DNA from: Lientehia hominis
GTDB lineage: Bacteria; Bacillota; Clostridia; Lachnospirales; Lachnospiraceae
DNA length: 64,000 nt
Direction of reading: 5' to 3'
NCBI RefSeq assembly: GCF_021044755.1
Contig: NZ_JAJNOR010000010.1
Span: 38,175 to 102,174 of the forward strand
Below are positions 1 to 7,201 of the stretch, piece after piece. The notes under the pieces were generated by a model. The model saw only the letters and a program-made list of their open reading frames with translations, searched no databases and was not told the origin of the DNA. Position numbers and translations under genes: made by a program. How positions within the stretch are numbered: the first letter of the stretch is position 1; every line of letters starts with the position of its first letter.

Positions 1-439
1 ACGCCTTTTTACAGCCAATCCTGCGGATAAGGAGCACCGATACCCAGGCCCCGGCGATGGCGGCCGGAAAGTACCACAAATGATATAAGGTTCCGTCAAA
101 CAGAATATCCTTCAGAAACTCCGGCAAAAACAATTTTGTATTGAAGTATCCCATATAGAGATTAAGCGGCAGGTAAAAAATCATAGATATCAAATACAAC
201 CGCAGTGTGGCTTTTGTAAAAGCCGCCAGCTTCTCCATACGCCTTTCTGTTCCTTTTGCCAGAAAAAAACCGGAAGTCATAAAGAAAAAGGGAACTGCAA
301 CCCGGGCAACAACCCGTGTCAGAATAAAATCACCGGTCCCGTTCCAGGCGGCAAGGGGGGAAATGTGAATAGCTGCGACCAACAGCGCGGCGGCGATCCG
401 GAACCCGTCTATGCCGGAATATGCTTTTTCTCCTTTCAT
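1..439 (-). CDS. vanT: VanT-type membrane serine racemase, N-terminal part (cut by window edge)
   Basis: The reading frame starts at ATG 439 and runs off the window after 146 codons. It begins MKGEKAYSGIDGFRIAAALL and continues as several hydrophobic helices of the acyltransferase-3 type that form the membrane half of VanT; the PLP racemase half would lie beyond position 1. VanT supplies D-serine for D-Ala-D-Ser peptidoglycan precursors and may take up L-serine. The start lies one base after the vanXY stop (TAAGATG), so it is translationally coupled. An acyltransferase alone is possible, but the order ligase, VanXY, acyltransferase matches the VanG operons of enterococci and Clostridioides difficile. 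Confidence 0.85.
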   Translation of the reverse strand, partial: MKGEKAYSGIDGFRIAAALLVAAIHISPLAAWNGTGDFILTRVVARVAVPFFFMTSGFFLAKGTERRMEKLAAFTKATLRLYLISMIFYLPLNLYMGYFNTKLFLPEFLKDILFDGTLYHLWYFPAAIAGAWVSVLLIRRIGCKKA

Positions 440-440
440 C

Positions 441-1202
441 TTATTGCCTCCATAGTGTCACGACCCATCCGTCCACATTGTTTCCCGAGCTTTCCGCTAT
501 GGCGTTGTCCGCCACCGTCACCTTCACTGACGAGCTCTCCGCTGCCTCATCCGGTACGTAAAATATCTCTATTTCTTTGTCCCGACTGCCGGTTCTCAGA
601 TGCTTCCCGCCATAGGGATAATTTTTTATGAATTCGGTATATTCCTCCAGGCAGAGTCCTTGTACTTCCATGATCTCAGAATGAGGATATCCTACGTATC
701 GGAAATGCCACGGTTCCCCGCCAATTCCCGTCACATCCTCTTTTCCTTCCGGATATCTTTCTACAAAACCATATCTGGCAGCCCGTTTTCTAAACTCCCC
801 GCCGACACCGTCATATGGAAACTCCGGACGTATGAAATCAATGTTCTCCTGATTAAGTCCCAAATCGATGGCCAGTCCCGTCTGATGCTCGCTGTGGTCT
901 GGAAGGGCCACATATTTTCTGGTGAACTCCCATCCGTTTTCTGCAACGGAATCTTTAAATATCTGCTCTTGCTCCGCTTTCGGCCGATAGCCGCTCACCG
1001 GCACGATCTTTCCCTCGGACCGAATTTCCTTTAAAAGCTGGGCCAGGCAGGAGGAAGCCCTTGTATGAAGCAGGATTCCCGGGTACCTGCTGTCCACAGG
1101 CACACAGGAAAACCGCATCTCTCCCGCGATCGGATGTTTTTCATTCACTAAGATCAAATTCCCCCCGCGAACAGACCGGCCGGGCAGTACCATCTCTCTC
1201 AT
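441..1202 (-). CDS. vanXY: VanXY-type D,D-dipeptidase/D,D-carboxypeptidase
   Basis: This 253-residue zinc peptidase of the VanY/VanXY family removes D-Ala-D-Ala ended precursors so that only D-Ala-D-Ser ended ones remain. The zinc and catalytic motifs are visible: SGYR at about 70-73, SEHQTGLAID at 104-113 (His106 and Asp113 as zinc ligands) and EPWHFRY at 163-169 (Glu163 as base, His166 as third ligand). No signal peptide or membrane helix is seen, as expected for a cytoplasmic VanXY rather than a membrane VanY. The start has a clear AGGAGGTG site, three bases after the vanG stop, so it is co-transcribed with vanG and vanT. The C-terminal 40 residues are a poorly conserved tail. Confidence 0.9.
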   Translation of the reverse strand: MREMVLPGRSVRGGNLILVNEKHPIAGEMRFSCVPVDSRYPGILLHTRASSCLAQLLKEIRSEGKIVPVSGYRPKAEQEQIFKDSVAENGWEFTRKYVALPDHSEHQTGLAIDLGLNQENIDFIRPEFPYDGVGGEFRKRAARYGFVERYPEGKEDVTGIGGEPWHFRYVGYPHSEIMEVQGLCLEEYTEFIKNYPYGGKHLRTGSRDKEIEIFYVPDEAAESSSVKVTVADNAIAESSGNNVDGWVVTLWRQ

Positions 1203-1205
1203 GTC

Positions 1206-2249
1206 TCACACCTCCTGTGCCATGAGCGTTTCCAAAATCACCTCAAAAGACATTCCAATACCTTTCAGCATATTGGGAAAACGGCTGTGAGCAGTAAAGC
1301 CCGGTATGGTGTTTACTTCATTGAACACTATCTGGCCGTTTGGAGTCAGAAACATGTCCACCCTGGCAAATCCGGAGCAGTCCAAAGCCCGGTATATGGT
1401 CTTCGCGCACAATTGAATCCGTTTTTCCGTCTCTCCGTCGATTCTGGCCGGCATATGGATTTTGGAAGTTTTCAGAGTATACTTCTCTGTATAGTCGAAA
1501 AAGCCTTCTGAAAGTTCGATCTCATCCACTCTTCCTAAGATCAGTTCTTCTTTTCCCATTACGGCGCAGCCTACTTCAAAGCCTTCCACATCCTCTTCAA
1601 TGATGACTTCCCGGTCATGCTGAAACGCTGCTTCCACCGCGGCTGAAAGCTGCGTCCTCCTGTCCGCCTTTGTGATTCCAAAGGATGATCCCGCCCTCAC
1701 CGGCTTCACAAACAGCGGATATTCCAAATCCTTTGTCTTCTCGTAGAGCTCTGCTTTTTCCAGTCTCTTTTCCAAAACGACAGCTTTCGGCACTGCTACG
1801 CCGGCCTGGGCAGCCAGCTGGTGCGCCCGGTATTTGTCCATGCAGAGAGCAGACGCAAACGTCCCGCACCCGATAAGGGGAATACCTGCCAGTTCAGCCA
1901 ATCCCTGTACCGTTCCATCTTCTCCGTTTTTTCCGTGGAGCACCGGAAATACCGCGTCCACATAGATGCGGCAGATTCCGTCATCACTTTCTTCTACGAT
2001 ACCATGGACAGAACGCTCCGGAGAGAGGAAAGCCTTCCTGCAGGCTTCGTTTTTAACGTGCCATTGATCCGACGGGATATCTTCAAAAGCCCCCATATAC
2101 CGAAACCAATCTCCATTCTGCGTAATCCCTACCGGTATCACCTGATATTTTTCTGTGTTCATGTGGGTGAGCACCGCATACGCGGACTGGAGGGAAACCG
2201 GATATTCTGTAGAGCATCCGCCGAATATAACCGCTATCGTTTTTTTCAT
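1206..2249 (-). CDS. vanG: D-alanine--D-serine ligase, VanG type
   Basis: This 347-residue ATP-grasp ligase makes D-Ala-D-Ser, which lowers vancomycin binding to cell-wall precursors. It opens with the nucleotide-binding stretch VIFGGCSTEYPVSLQSA (8-24). The Tyr in EYPVS is typical of VanC/VanG enzymes, where VanA has His. It continues with FPVLHGKNGEDGT (about 101-113), the ATP-grasp loop VKPVRAGSSFGIT (181-193) and the metal-binding FNEVNTIPGF near residue 320. Similarity to Enterococcus VanG, as I remember it, is high along the whole length. A GGAG ribosome site precedes ATG 2249. The gene follows a terminator hairpin and a probable VanR-controlled promoter. Confidence 0.93.
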   Translation of the reverse strand: MKKTIAVIFGGCSTEYPVSLQSAYAVLTHMNTEKYQVIPVGITQNGDWFRYMGAFEDIPSDQWHVKNEACRKAFLSPERSVHGIVEESDDGICRIYVDAVFPVLHGKNGEDGTVQGLAELAGIPLIGCGTFASALCMDKYRAHQLAAQAGVAVPKAVVLEKRLEKAELYEKTKDLEYPLFVKPVRAGSSFGITKADRRTQLSAAVEAAFQHDREVIIEEDVEGFEVGCAVMGKEELILGRVDEIELSEGFFDYTEKYTLKTSKIHMPARIDGETEKRIQLCAKTIYRALDCSGFARVDMFLTPNGQIVFNEVNTIPGFTAHSRFPNMLKGIGMSFEVILETLMAQEV

Positions 2250-2292
2250 GTCTTTTCTCCTTTTCTTTCATAGAACAAGCCGTCTTATTAAT

Positions 2293-2342
2293 AAAAAAAC
2301 AACCGCCGTCCTGGTAGTTTCATCATACCAGGACAGCGGTTG
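2293..2342 (-). terminator. Intrinsic terminator between vanS and vanG
   Basis: A 17-bp stem with one mismatch (2300-2316 pairs with 2326-2342, nine-base loop) is followed on the minus strand by seven T. It can end the vanRS transcript. Because the likely vanG promoter lies upstream of it, it may instead act as an attenuator in the vanG leader. Confidence 0.85.
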
Positions 2343-2350
2343 CTGTTCTT

Positions 2351-2409
2351 ATTATCCATCCTATGGAAATCCGATTCTTTTCTGATCAAATTCTTACAAT
2401 TTTCCTACA
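2351..2409 (-). promoter_or_regulatory. Tandem VanR-like boxes and probable vanG promoter
   Basis: On the minus strand two 11-base direct repeats, TGTAGGAAAAT (2409-2399) and TGTAAGAATTT (2398-2388), lie back to back. Both resemble the VanR-phosphate consensus TCGTANGAAANT known from vanA. The first overlaps the vanS stop codon. A GATAAT -10-like hexamer lies at 2356-2351. Spacing of one helical turn suggests cooperative binding of a VanR dimer pair. Confidence 0.65.
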
Positions 2410-3556
2410 GCCGCGGAAGCGTCACATCAAAGCGGATGATATTATCCTCACTGTATGCCGATATCTGGCCTCCGTGCAGCTCGACGATCTCTTTTGCAAT
2501 GGCCAGTCCAAGACCTGCTCCGCCGCTTTTTGTGGATCTGGAATTATCCAGTCTGTAAAACTGTTCAAATATCCTCTTAAGCTTCTCCTCCGATATCTGG
2601 TCCCCGTCATTGATAAAAGACAGCTTCACCTGATTCGGCATCTCTTCCACCCGGATTCGGATCGTACAATCCTCATGGCTGTAATTGACCGCATTGCGGA
2701 GCAGATTATCAAATACCCTCTGCAGCTTATCCGGGTCGCAATAGATACGCAGATCCTCGGGACTCTGAAGCACACAATTCAAATTCTTTTCCCTCAGCAT
2801 AGGCTTGAATTCATATATCAGCTGATTCAGCATACGGATCAAATGTACCTCGGACTTTTCCAGCGTAATATGGGATAGGTTAAAACGGGTGATGTCAAAA
2901 AATTCGTTAATGAGATCATCCAGACGTTCTGCCTTTTCTCTGGCGATGGAAATATAACGGTTCCGCATTTCTTCCGAAATCTGAGGCTCATCCTTAAGCA
3001 GAGTCAGATAACCGATAACAGACGTGATCGGTGTCTTCAGATCGTGGGCCAGATATGTGACCAGATCGTTTTTCCTTTGTTCTGCTTCTCTTGCGATCCG
3101 CTCATTGTTCAGGACGCTTACCTTGATCTGGTTCATCTGATTTTCCAGATCTTTTAAGGGAGCCGAAAGGCTCACCATGCTGTCATCCTGCTTATAGATC
3201 ACTTCTGCCGCATCAGCCACCTCCTGGAAATAGGAAAAAGGTTTTCTCCAATAATACAGGAAGATGCCGATATATCCTATCACGATATAGGCAAGGGCAA
3301 ATAAATCTCTCCGCATGTCGAACCATCTGGCAATCCGGTAAAGAAGCTCGTCCCCTGACCAGGTTCTGAAGCTAAATATGTTAATGGCCAGAAAATAGCC
3401 GATTATCCCAAGCACGGTATAGGAAAACAGGGCGATTATCATCCTGAGGAACAGCCGTCCCGCCAGGCCGCCGCTCAGGTTCTTTTTATTATTCTTCAAT
3501 TTTATATCCAACTCCCCATACTGTTTTAATAAACCGCGGCCTTTTCGGAGGCTCAT
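2405..3556 (-). CDS. vanS: VanS-type sensor histidine kinase
   Basis: This is a membrane histidine kinase of up to 383 residues. Two membrane helices (about 34-60 and 84-102) flank a short extracellular loop. The phospho-acceptor box TYLAHDLKTPITSVIGYL has His171, followed by an N box (DNLLRNAVNYS) and a G box (SGGAGLGLAIAKEI). The loop is too short for a large sensor domain, as in other VanG/VanB-group kinases. ATG 3556 overlaps vanR by 68 bases and has a weak AGGGA site. A TTG at 3499, after a GGGGAG, would remove most of the overlap and keep both helices. The product should phosphorylate and dephosphorylate the adjacent VanR. Confidence 0.88.
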   Translation of the reverse strand: MSLRKGRGLLKQYGELDIKLKNNKKNLSGGLAGRLFLRMIIALFSYTVLGIIGYFLAINIFSFRTWSGDELLYRIARWFDMRRDLFALAYIVIGYIGIFLYYWRKPFSYFQEVADAAEVIYKQDDSMVSLSAPLKDLENQMNQIKVSVLNNERIAREAEQRKNDLVTYLAHDLKTPITSVIGYLTLLKDEPQISEEMRNRYISIAREKAERLDDLINEFFDITRFNLSHITLEKSEVHLIRMLNQLIYEFKPMLREKNLNCVLQSPEDLRIYCDPDKLQRVFDNLLRNAVNYSHEDCTIRIRVEEMPNQVKLSFINDGDQISEEKLKRIFEQFYRLDNSRSTKSGGAGLGLAIAKEIVELHGGQISAYSEDNIIRFDVTLPRL

Positions 3557-4193
3557 TCAGCTTTTCCCTGAGCCGTCCGATATGCGCCATCACTGTATTG
3601 TTGTTGTTTTCCAGATATCTCTCTCCCCACACGGCCTCAAACAATTCCTCTGAGGGCACTACCTTTCCTTTATGCTCACATAAATACCAGAGGATGGAAA
3701 ACTCCAACGGCGTAAGGCATACCGGCTTATCATACAAAAAGCACTCATGGGTATCACGGTTTATCGTAAGTCCCCGGATGTCATGCTCCTGTCTCTCCTC
3801 TTCTTCTGCCTGTCCTACGTGATTGTAGCTTTTATACCGCCTGAGCTGAGTCTTGACCCGCGCGACCACCTCCAGAGGATTAAAGGGTTTTGTAATATAG
3901 TCATCCGCCCCTAAGGTGAGTCCCATGATCTTATCCATATCCTCTCCCTTTGCTGTCAGCATGATAACCGGATAAAAATATTTCTCCCGTATTTTTTGGA
4001 GAATCTTGAAACCATCTATATCCGGCAGCATCACATCCAGAACCGCCAGATCAAGCCCGCCCTCTTCCATACAGGCCAAGGCGTCCTTTCCATTATAGAA
4101 CTTCTTTACAGAATAGCCGTCATTCTTCAAATATACTTCCACCAGATCCGCGATCTCTTTTTCGTCGTCCACCAATAATATCTGTTCTTTCAT
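3489..4193 (-). CDS. vanR: VanR-type OmpR-family response regulator
   Basis: This 234-residue regulator has a receiver domain (acidic pair Asp9-Asp10, phospho-acceptor Asp53 in LAVLDVML, conserved Lys in ITKPFNP) and a C-terminal winged helix (HIGRLREKLNE, TVWGVGYKIEE). The start ATG 4193 is chosen because a GGAGG site precedes it and the protein begins MKEQILLVDDE, the usual length of the family; the longer frame would add 59 unrelated residues. Its partner VanS overlaps its 3' end. The likely targets are the direct-repeat boxes upstream of vanG. Confidence 0.9.
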   Translation of the reverse strand: MKEQILLVDDEKEIADLVEVYLKNDGYSVKKFYNGKDALACMEEGGLDLAVLDVMLPDIDGFKILQKIREKYFYPVIMLTAKGEDMDKIMGLTLGADDYITKPFNPLEVVARVKTQLRRYKSYNHVGQAEEEERQEHDIRGLTINRDTHECFLYDKPVCLTPLEFSILWYLCEHKGKVVPSEELFEAVWGERYLENNNNTVMAHIGRLREKLNEPPKRPRFIKTVWGVGYKIEE

Positions 4194-4233
4194 CCTTCCG
4201 CCGCCTTCCTCCTGCCGCTTGGTCGTTCCCCCC

Positions 4234-4262
4234 ATTCTAACATATCTCCCCTTTGAAATCAA
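4234..4262 (-). promoter_or_regulatory. Promoter of vanRS
   Basis: Minus-strand TTGATT (4262-4257), a 17-bp spacer and TAGAAT (4239-4234) stand about 40 bases upstream of the vanR start. Confidence 0.6.
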
Positions 4263-4325
4263 CGGAACAGTCACCCCTGCTTTCCTCTCTCCATATGATA
4301 ATGTATGAAGAAACGGAGGAATACT

Positions 4326-5093
4326 ATGGAACCTATCCTTGAATTCATACATGTATGTTTTTCCTATCATTCACTGGACGGTGAGACATCCGCACTCTAT
4401 GACATCTCTCTGGCGGTCAACCCCGGAGAATTCGTAGCGATCGTGGGTCCTTCCGGCTGTGGAAAAACAACGCTCCTGTCCCTAATCAGCGGCCTTTTAA
4501 AGCCGGAATCAGGAGAAATACGACTGTTTGGGAAAGCTCAGGGCACCTCCGGCGCCAACATCGGCTATATGCTTCAGAGAGACCACCTTTTTGAATGGCG
4601 AACGGTCTATGACAACGTGCTCCTGGGTCTGGAGATCAAGCACAACTTAACCTCCAATACCCGGGCCGGCGTGGATTCCATGCTTGACACCTATGGCCTG
4701 TCGGCTTTTAAAGACGCCCCTCCATCTTCTTTATCCGGGGGGATGCGCCAAAGGGCCGCGCTCATCCGCACTCTGGCACTGGAGCCTGATATCCTGCTTC
4801 TCGACGAACCATTTTCCGCTCTGGATTACCAGACGAGGCTGGAAGTGGGCGACGATATCGGCAGCATCATCCGCAAGGAGCATAAAACCGCTGTTCTGGT
4901 CACCCATGACCTTTCGGAGGCCATTACGCTGGCAGACAAGGTAGTCATTCTTTCAGACCGCCCTGCCCGTATCAAAAAAATTCTGCCTCTGCACTTTGAC
5001 GAAATCTATGACTCTCCCTTGAAGAGACGCAGCTCGCCTCAGTTCAGCGGCTATTTTGAAGAAATATGGAAGGAGCTCAAATCCAATGGATAA
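4326..5093 (+). CDS. ABC transporter ATPase, nitrate/sulfonate/taurine type
   Basis: This 255-residue ATPase has Walker A (GPSGCGKTT), Q loop (YMLQRDHLFEW), signature (SSLSGGMRQRAAL), Walker B (ILLLDEPFSALD) and the H-loop histidine (VTHDLSEA). It belongs to the SsuB/TauB/NrtD-like group that serves sulfonates, nitrate, thiamine precursors or related small anions. ATG 4326 is preferred because GGAGG lies seven bases upstream; an in-frame ATG at 4305 has no such site. The permease start overlaps its stop (ATGGATAA). No periplasmic-type binding protein gene is next to the pair, so the substrate cannot be stated. Confidence 0.9.
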   Translation: MEPILEFIHVCFSYHSLDGETSALYDISLAVNPGEFVAIVGPSGCGKTTLLSLISGLLKPESGEIRLFGKAQGTSGANIGYMLQRDHLFEWRTVYDNVLLGLEIKHNLTSNTRAGVDSMLDTYGLSAFKDAPPSSLSGGMRQRAALIRTLALEPDILLLDEPFSALDYQTRLEVGDDIGSIIRKEHKTAVLVTHDLSEAITLADKVVILSDRPARIKKILPLHFDEIYDSPLKRRSSPQFSGYFEEIWKELKSNG

Positions 5094-5886
5094 TTCCCTC
5101 TCCAAAGCCCAAGTGGCCTACCTGAGGGCGCGCTCCCGTCACAAACGCCTCGTTCTTATCGGACAGATTCTTTTATTTATCCTGTTCATCGGGGCCTGGG
5201 AGCTCACCGCCCGCATCGGCCTTTTGAATGATTTTATATTCAGCAGTCCATCCCGCATGATAACCTGTTTCATTCAAATGACAGAAGATTTCAGCATTTT
5301 CCGCCATATCGGCGTAACACTGGCCGAGACCATCGGCAGCTTTTTCCTGGTCATGGCCATCGGCCTCCTGGCCGCCATGCTGCTCTGGTTAAGCCCCACC
5401 TTATCGGAGCTCTTGGAACCGTATCTGGTAATGCTCAACAGCCTTCCGAAATCAGCGCTCGCCCCCGTACTAATCGTATGGCTGGGCAACAATGTGAAGA
5501 CCATCGTCGTGGCGGCCATTTCCGTGGCCGTTTTTGGCTCCATCATGACACTCCACACGGGCTTTCGAAGCGTCGACCAGGATAAGATCAAGCTCATCTA
5601 CACTCTGGGCGGCAAAAAGAGGGATGTCTTAAAAAAGGTGCTTGTCCCCAGCGCTGTCCCTTTGATCATCAATAACATGAAGGTCAACATCGGCCTCTGT
5701 CTCGTAGGCGTCATCATCGGGGAATTTCTGGCGGCGGACAAAGGCCTTGGTTATCTGATCATCTATGGCAGCCAGGTATTCAAGATGGATATTGTGATGA
5801 TGAGCATCGTCATCCTCTGCATCATCTCCATGGGACTTTACCGCATCATCGGGATGCTGGAAAAGCGGTACGTCAAGCGTCATTGA
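5086..5886 (+). CDS. ABC transporter permease, nitrate/sulfonate/taurine type
   Basis: This 266-residue integral membrane protein has six predicted helices and the BPD-transp-1 fold. The EAA-like loop is visible around TLGGKKRDVLKKVLVPSAVPLIINNMK. It is the SsuC/TauC-like partner of the upstream ATPase, with which it overlaps by eight bases. ATG 5086 follows AAGGAGCTC, whereas an earlier in-frame ATG at 5056 lies inside the ATPase gene. The C terminus carries the usual short basic tail (EKRYVKRH). Confidence 0.9.
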   Translation: MDNSLSKAQVAYLRARSRHKRLVLIGQILLFILFIGAWELTARIGLLNDFIFSSPSRMITCFIQMTEDFSIFRHIGVTLAETIGSFFLVMAIGLLAAMLLWLSPTLSELLEPYLVMLNSLPKSALAPVLIVWLGNNVKTIVVAAISVAVFGSIMTLHTGFRSVDQDKIKLIYTLGGKKRDVLKKVLVPSAVPLIINNMKVNIGLCLVGVIIGEFLAADKGLGYLIIYGSQVFKMDIVMMSIVILCIISMGLYRIIGMLEKRYVKRH

Positions 5887-5889
5887 AGA

Positions 5890-5918
5890 TTGACAGCCGC
5901 TTCCGACCGCTATATAAT
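5890..5918 (+). promoter_or_regulatory. Strong sigma-A promoter
   Basis: A consensus TTGACA (5890-5895), a 17-bp spacer and a consensus TATAAT (5913-5918) start four bases after the permease stop and drive the small downstream gene independently. Confidence 0.85.
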
Positions 5919-5947
5919 AGATAAATCGAACACGGGAGGCACATACG

Positions 5948-6130
5948 ATGAAAAAGAGTAAATTAGTCTTGAATATTGGTTTCGTATCCATTCTTGTGGA
6001 ATTTATATTAGACGCTGTAAAAGACCGTTATTCGCTGCCCTCTTGGGTAACTCCCATAAAATGGATCCTTCTTCTGATTGCTTTTGCATGTGTGATCGGA
6101 TATCTGGCACTTAAGAACGTCGAACAATGA
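5948..6130 (+). CDS. Small two-helix membrane protein, function unknown
   Basis: This 60-residue protein has two hydrophobic segments (about 6-20 and 38-55) separated by a short charged and Trp-containing loop (KDRYSLPSWVTP). It has its own consensus promoter, a GGGAGG ribosome site and a terminator downstream, so it is a genuine monocistronic gene despite its size. I do not recognise a family. The strength of the promoter suggests abundant expression. Confidence 0.75.
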   Translation: MKKSKLVLNIGFVSILVEFILDAVKDRYSLPSWVTPIKWILLLIAFACVIGYLALKNVEQ

Positions 6131-6154
6131 GCCTATTGTTTTTTTATAACAGTT

Positions 6155-6198
6155 AAGCCGCGGAGCGTATCCTCAGATATGCCCCGCGGCTTATTTTT
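6155..6198. terminator. Bidirectional terminator
   Basis: Nine-bp arms AAGCCGCGG and CCGCGGCTT (6155-6163, 6184-6192) are followed by ATTTTT on the plus strand. It lies between the convergent small membrane gene and the DegV gene. Confidence 0.8.
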
Positions 6199-6219
6199 GC
6201 CGTCAAAACCGTAAAACTG

Positions 6220-7056
6220 TCACAATGCTATGATTACTCCGCCGTCCCCGGCATATGTCGTGCTGACGCCGGCTGTATCCACAATATAAACATCCTTTAC
6301 CTTTATCAGGCTGCAGATCAATTCCTTTACTTTTTTTGCCCGTTCCGGACAGTTCGTATGGGAAATGGACAGCACTTTATTCTCCGCACCCTTCGCTTCC
6401 TTTGCCACCCACTGGGCCATCTTGGCGAGCGCTTTGTCTATGCCCCGCGCCTGATCCAGCTTAATGATCACACCTTTGTCTGCTCCCATGACCGGCTTGA
6501 TATTTAAGACTGTGGCAAACAATGCCTGCAGTCCTGTCAGCCTTCCGTTTTTCTTCAGAAAATCCAGCGTCTCCAGGACAAAATAGGTTTTCATATTATC
6601 CCGGAATTCGGATACTTCCTTTACTATGTTCTCAAAGGATTCTCCCGCTTCCGCCATCTCCTGAATCTTTACCGCGATCCGTGCTTCTCCTATGGACGCC
6701 GAATCTGAGCTGAACACGGCTATCTTCTTTTCACCCTTTTCTTCTATATAGAGACTTCTTCCGAGGACCGCACTGTTGTATGTGCCGCTCAGATGCTGAG
6801 ACAATGTCACCACAAAAATGGCTTCCGCATCGCAGTCATAGGCTTTTTTAAAAGCCTCCGGAGACGGACATGCTGTCTTCGGACAATCCGGAGTTGTGCG
6901 GACCAGTTCCAAGTACTTTGCCTGATCAAAGCTCTCATCATCGGTAATATAGGTATCCCCTACCTGCAATGTCAGCGGAACCACTTGAAAATGACGGTCT
7001 GCTTTCAATTCCTCTGTCAAATCACAGCAGCTGTCCACTACTATCTTGTAATCCAT
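6220..7056 (-). CDS. DegV family fatty-acid-binding protein
   Basis: This 278-residue protein is a complete DegV/FakB-type protein. It has the N-terminal DSCCDLT motif, the threonine/serine-rich lipid contact region (PKTACPSPEAFKKAY, LSGTYNSA) and the C-terminal ISHTNCPERA stretch. Family members bind a fatty acid and present it to the kinase FakA for phospholipid synthesis; whether this copy does so is inferred. ATG 7056 follows AGGAGG. The gene is monocistronic, so its kinase partner would be encoded elsewhere. Confidence 0.9.
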   Translation of the reverse strand: MDYKIVVDSCCDLTEELKADRHFQVVPLTLQVGDTYITDDESFDQAKYLELVRTTPDCPKTACPSPEAFKKAYDCDAEAIFVVTLSQHLSGTYNSAVLGRSLYIEEKGEKKIAVFSSDSASIGEARIAVKIQEMAEAGESFENIVKEVSEFRDNMKTYFVLETLDFLKKNGRLTGLQALFATVLNIKPVMGADKGVIIKLDQARGIDKALAKMAQWVAKEAKGAENKVLSISHTNCPERAKKVKELICSLIKVKDVYIVDTAGVSTTYAGDGGVIIAL

Positions 7057-7201
7057 ATTTTTCCTCCTGTACTGCCTTACTACTTTTTTGTGGAGCATTT
7101 ACCACTTTATGTAGTTTTCATTACTATTTATAATAGCACAGAATACGCGCTTTGAAAAGGGACAATGCAATCTTTTTTATCTAATTTCCGGAGCTTTCCG
7201 C

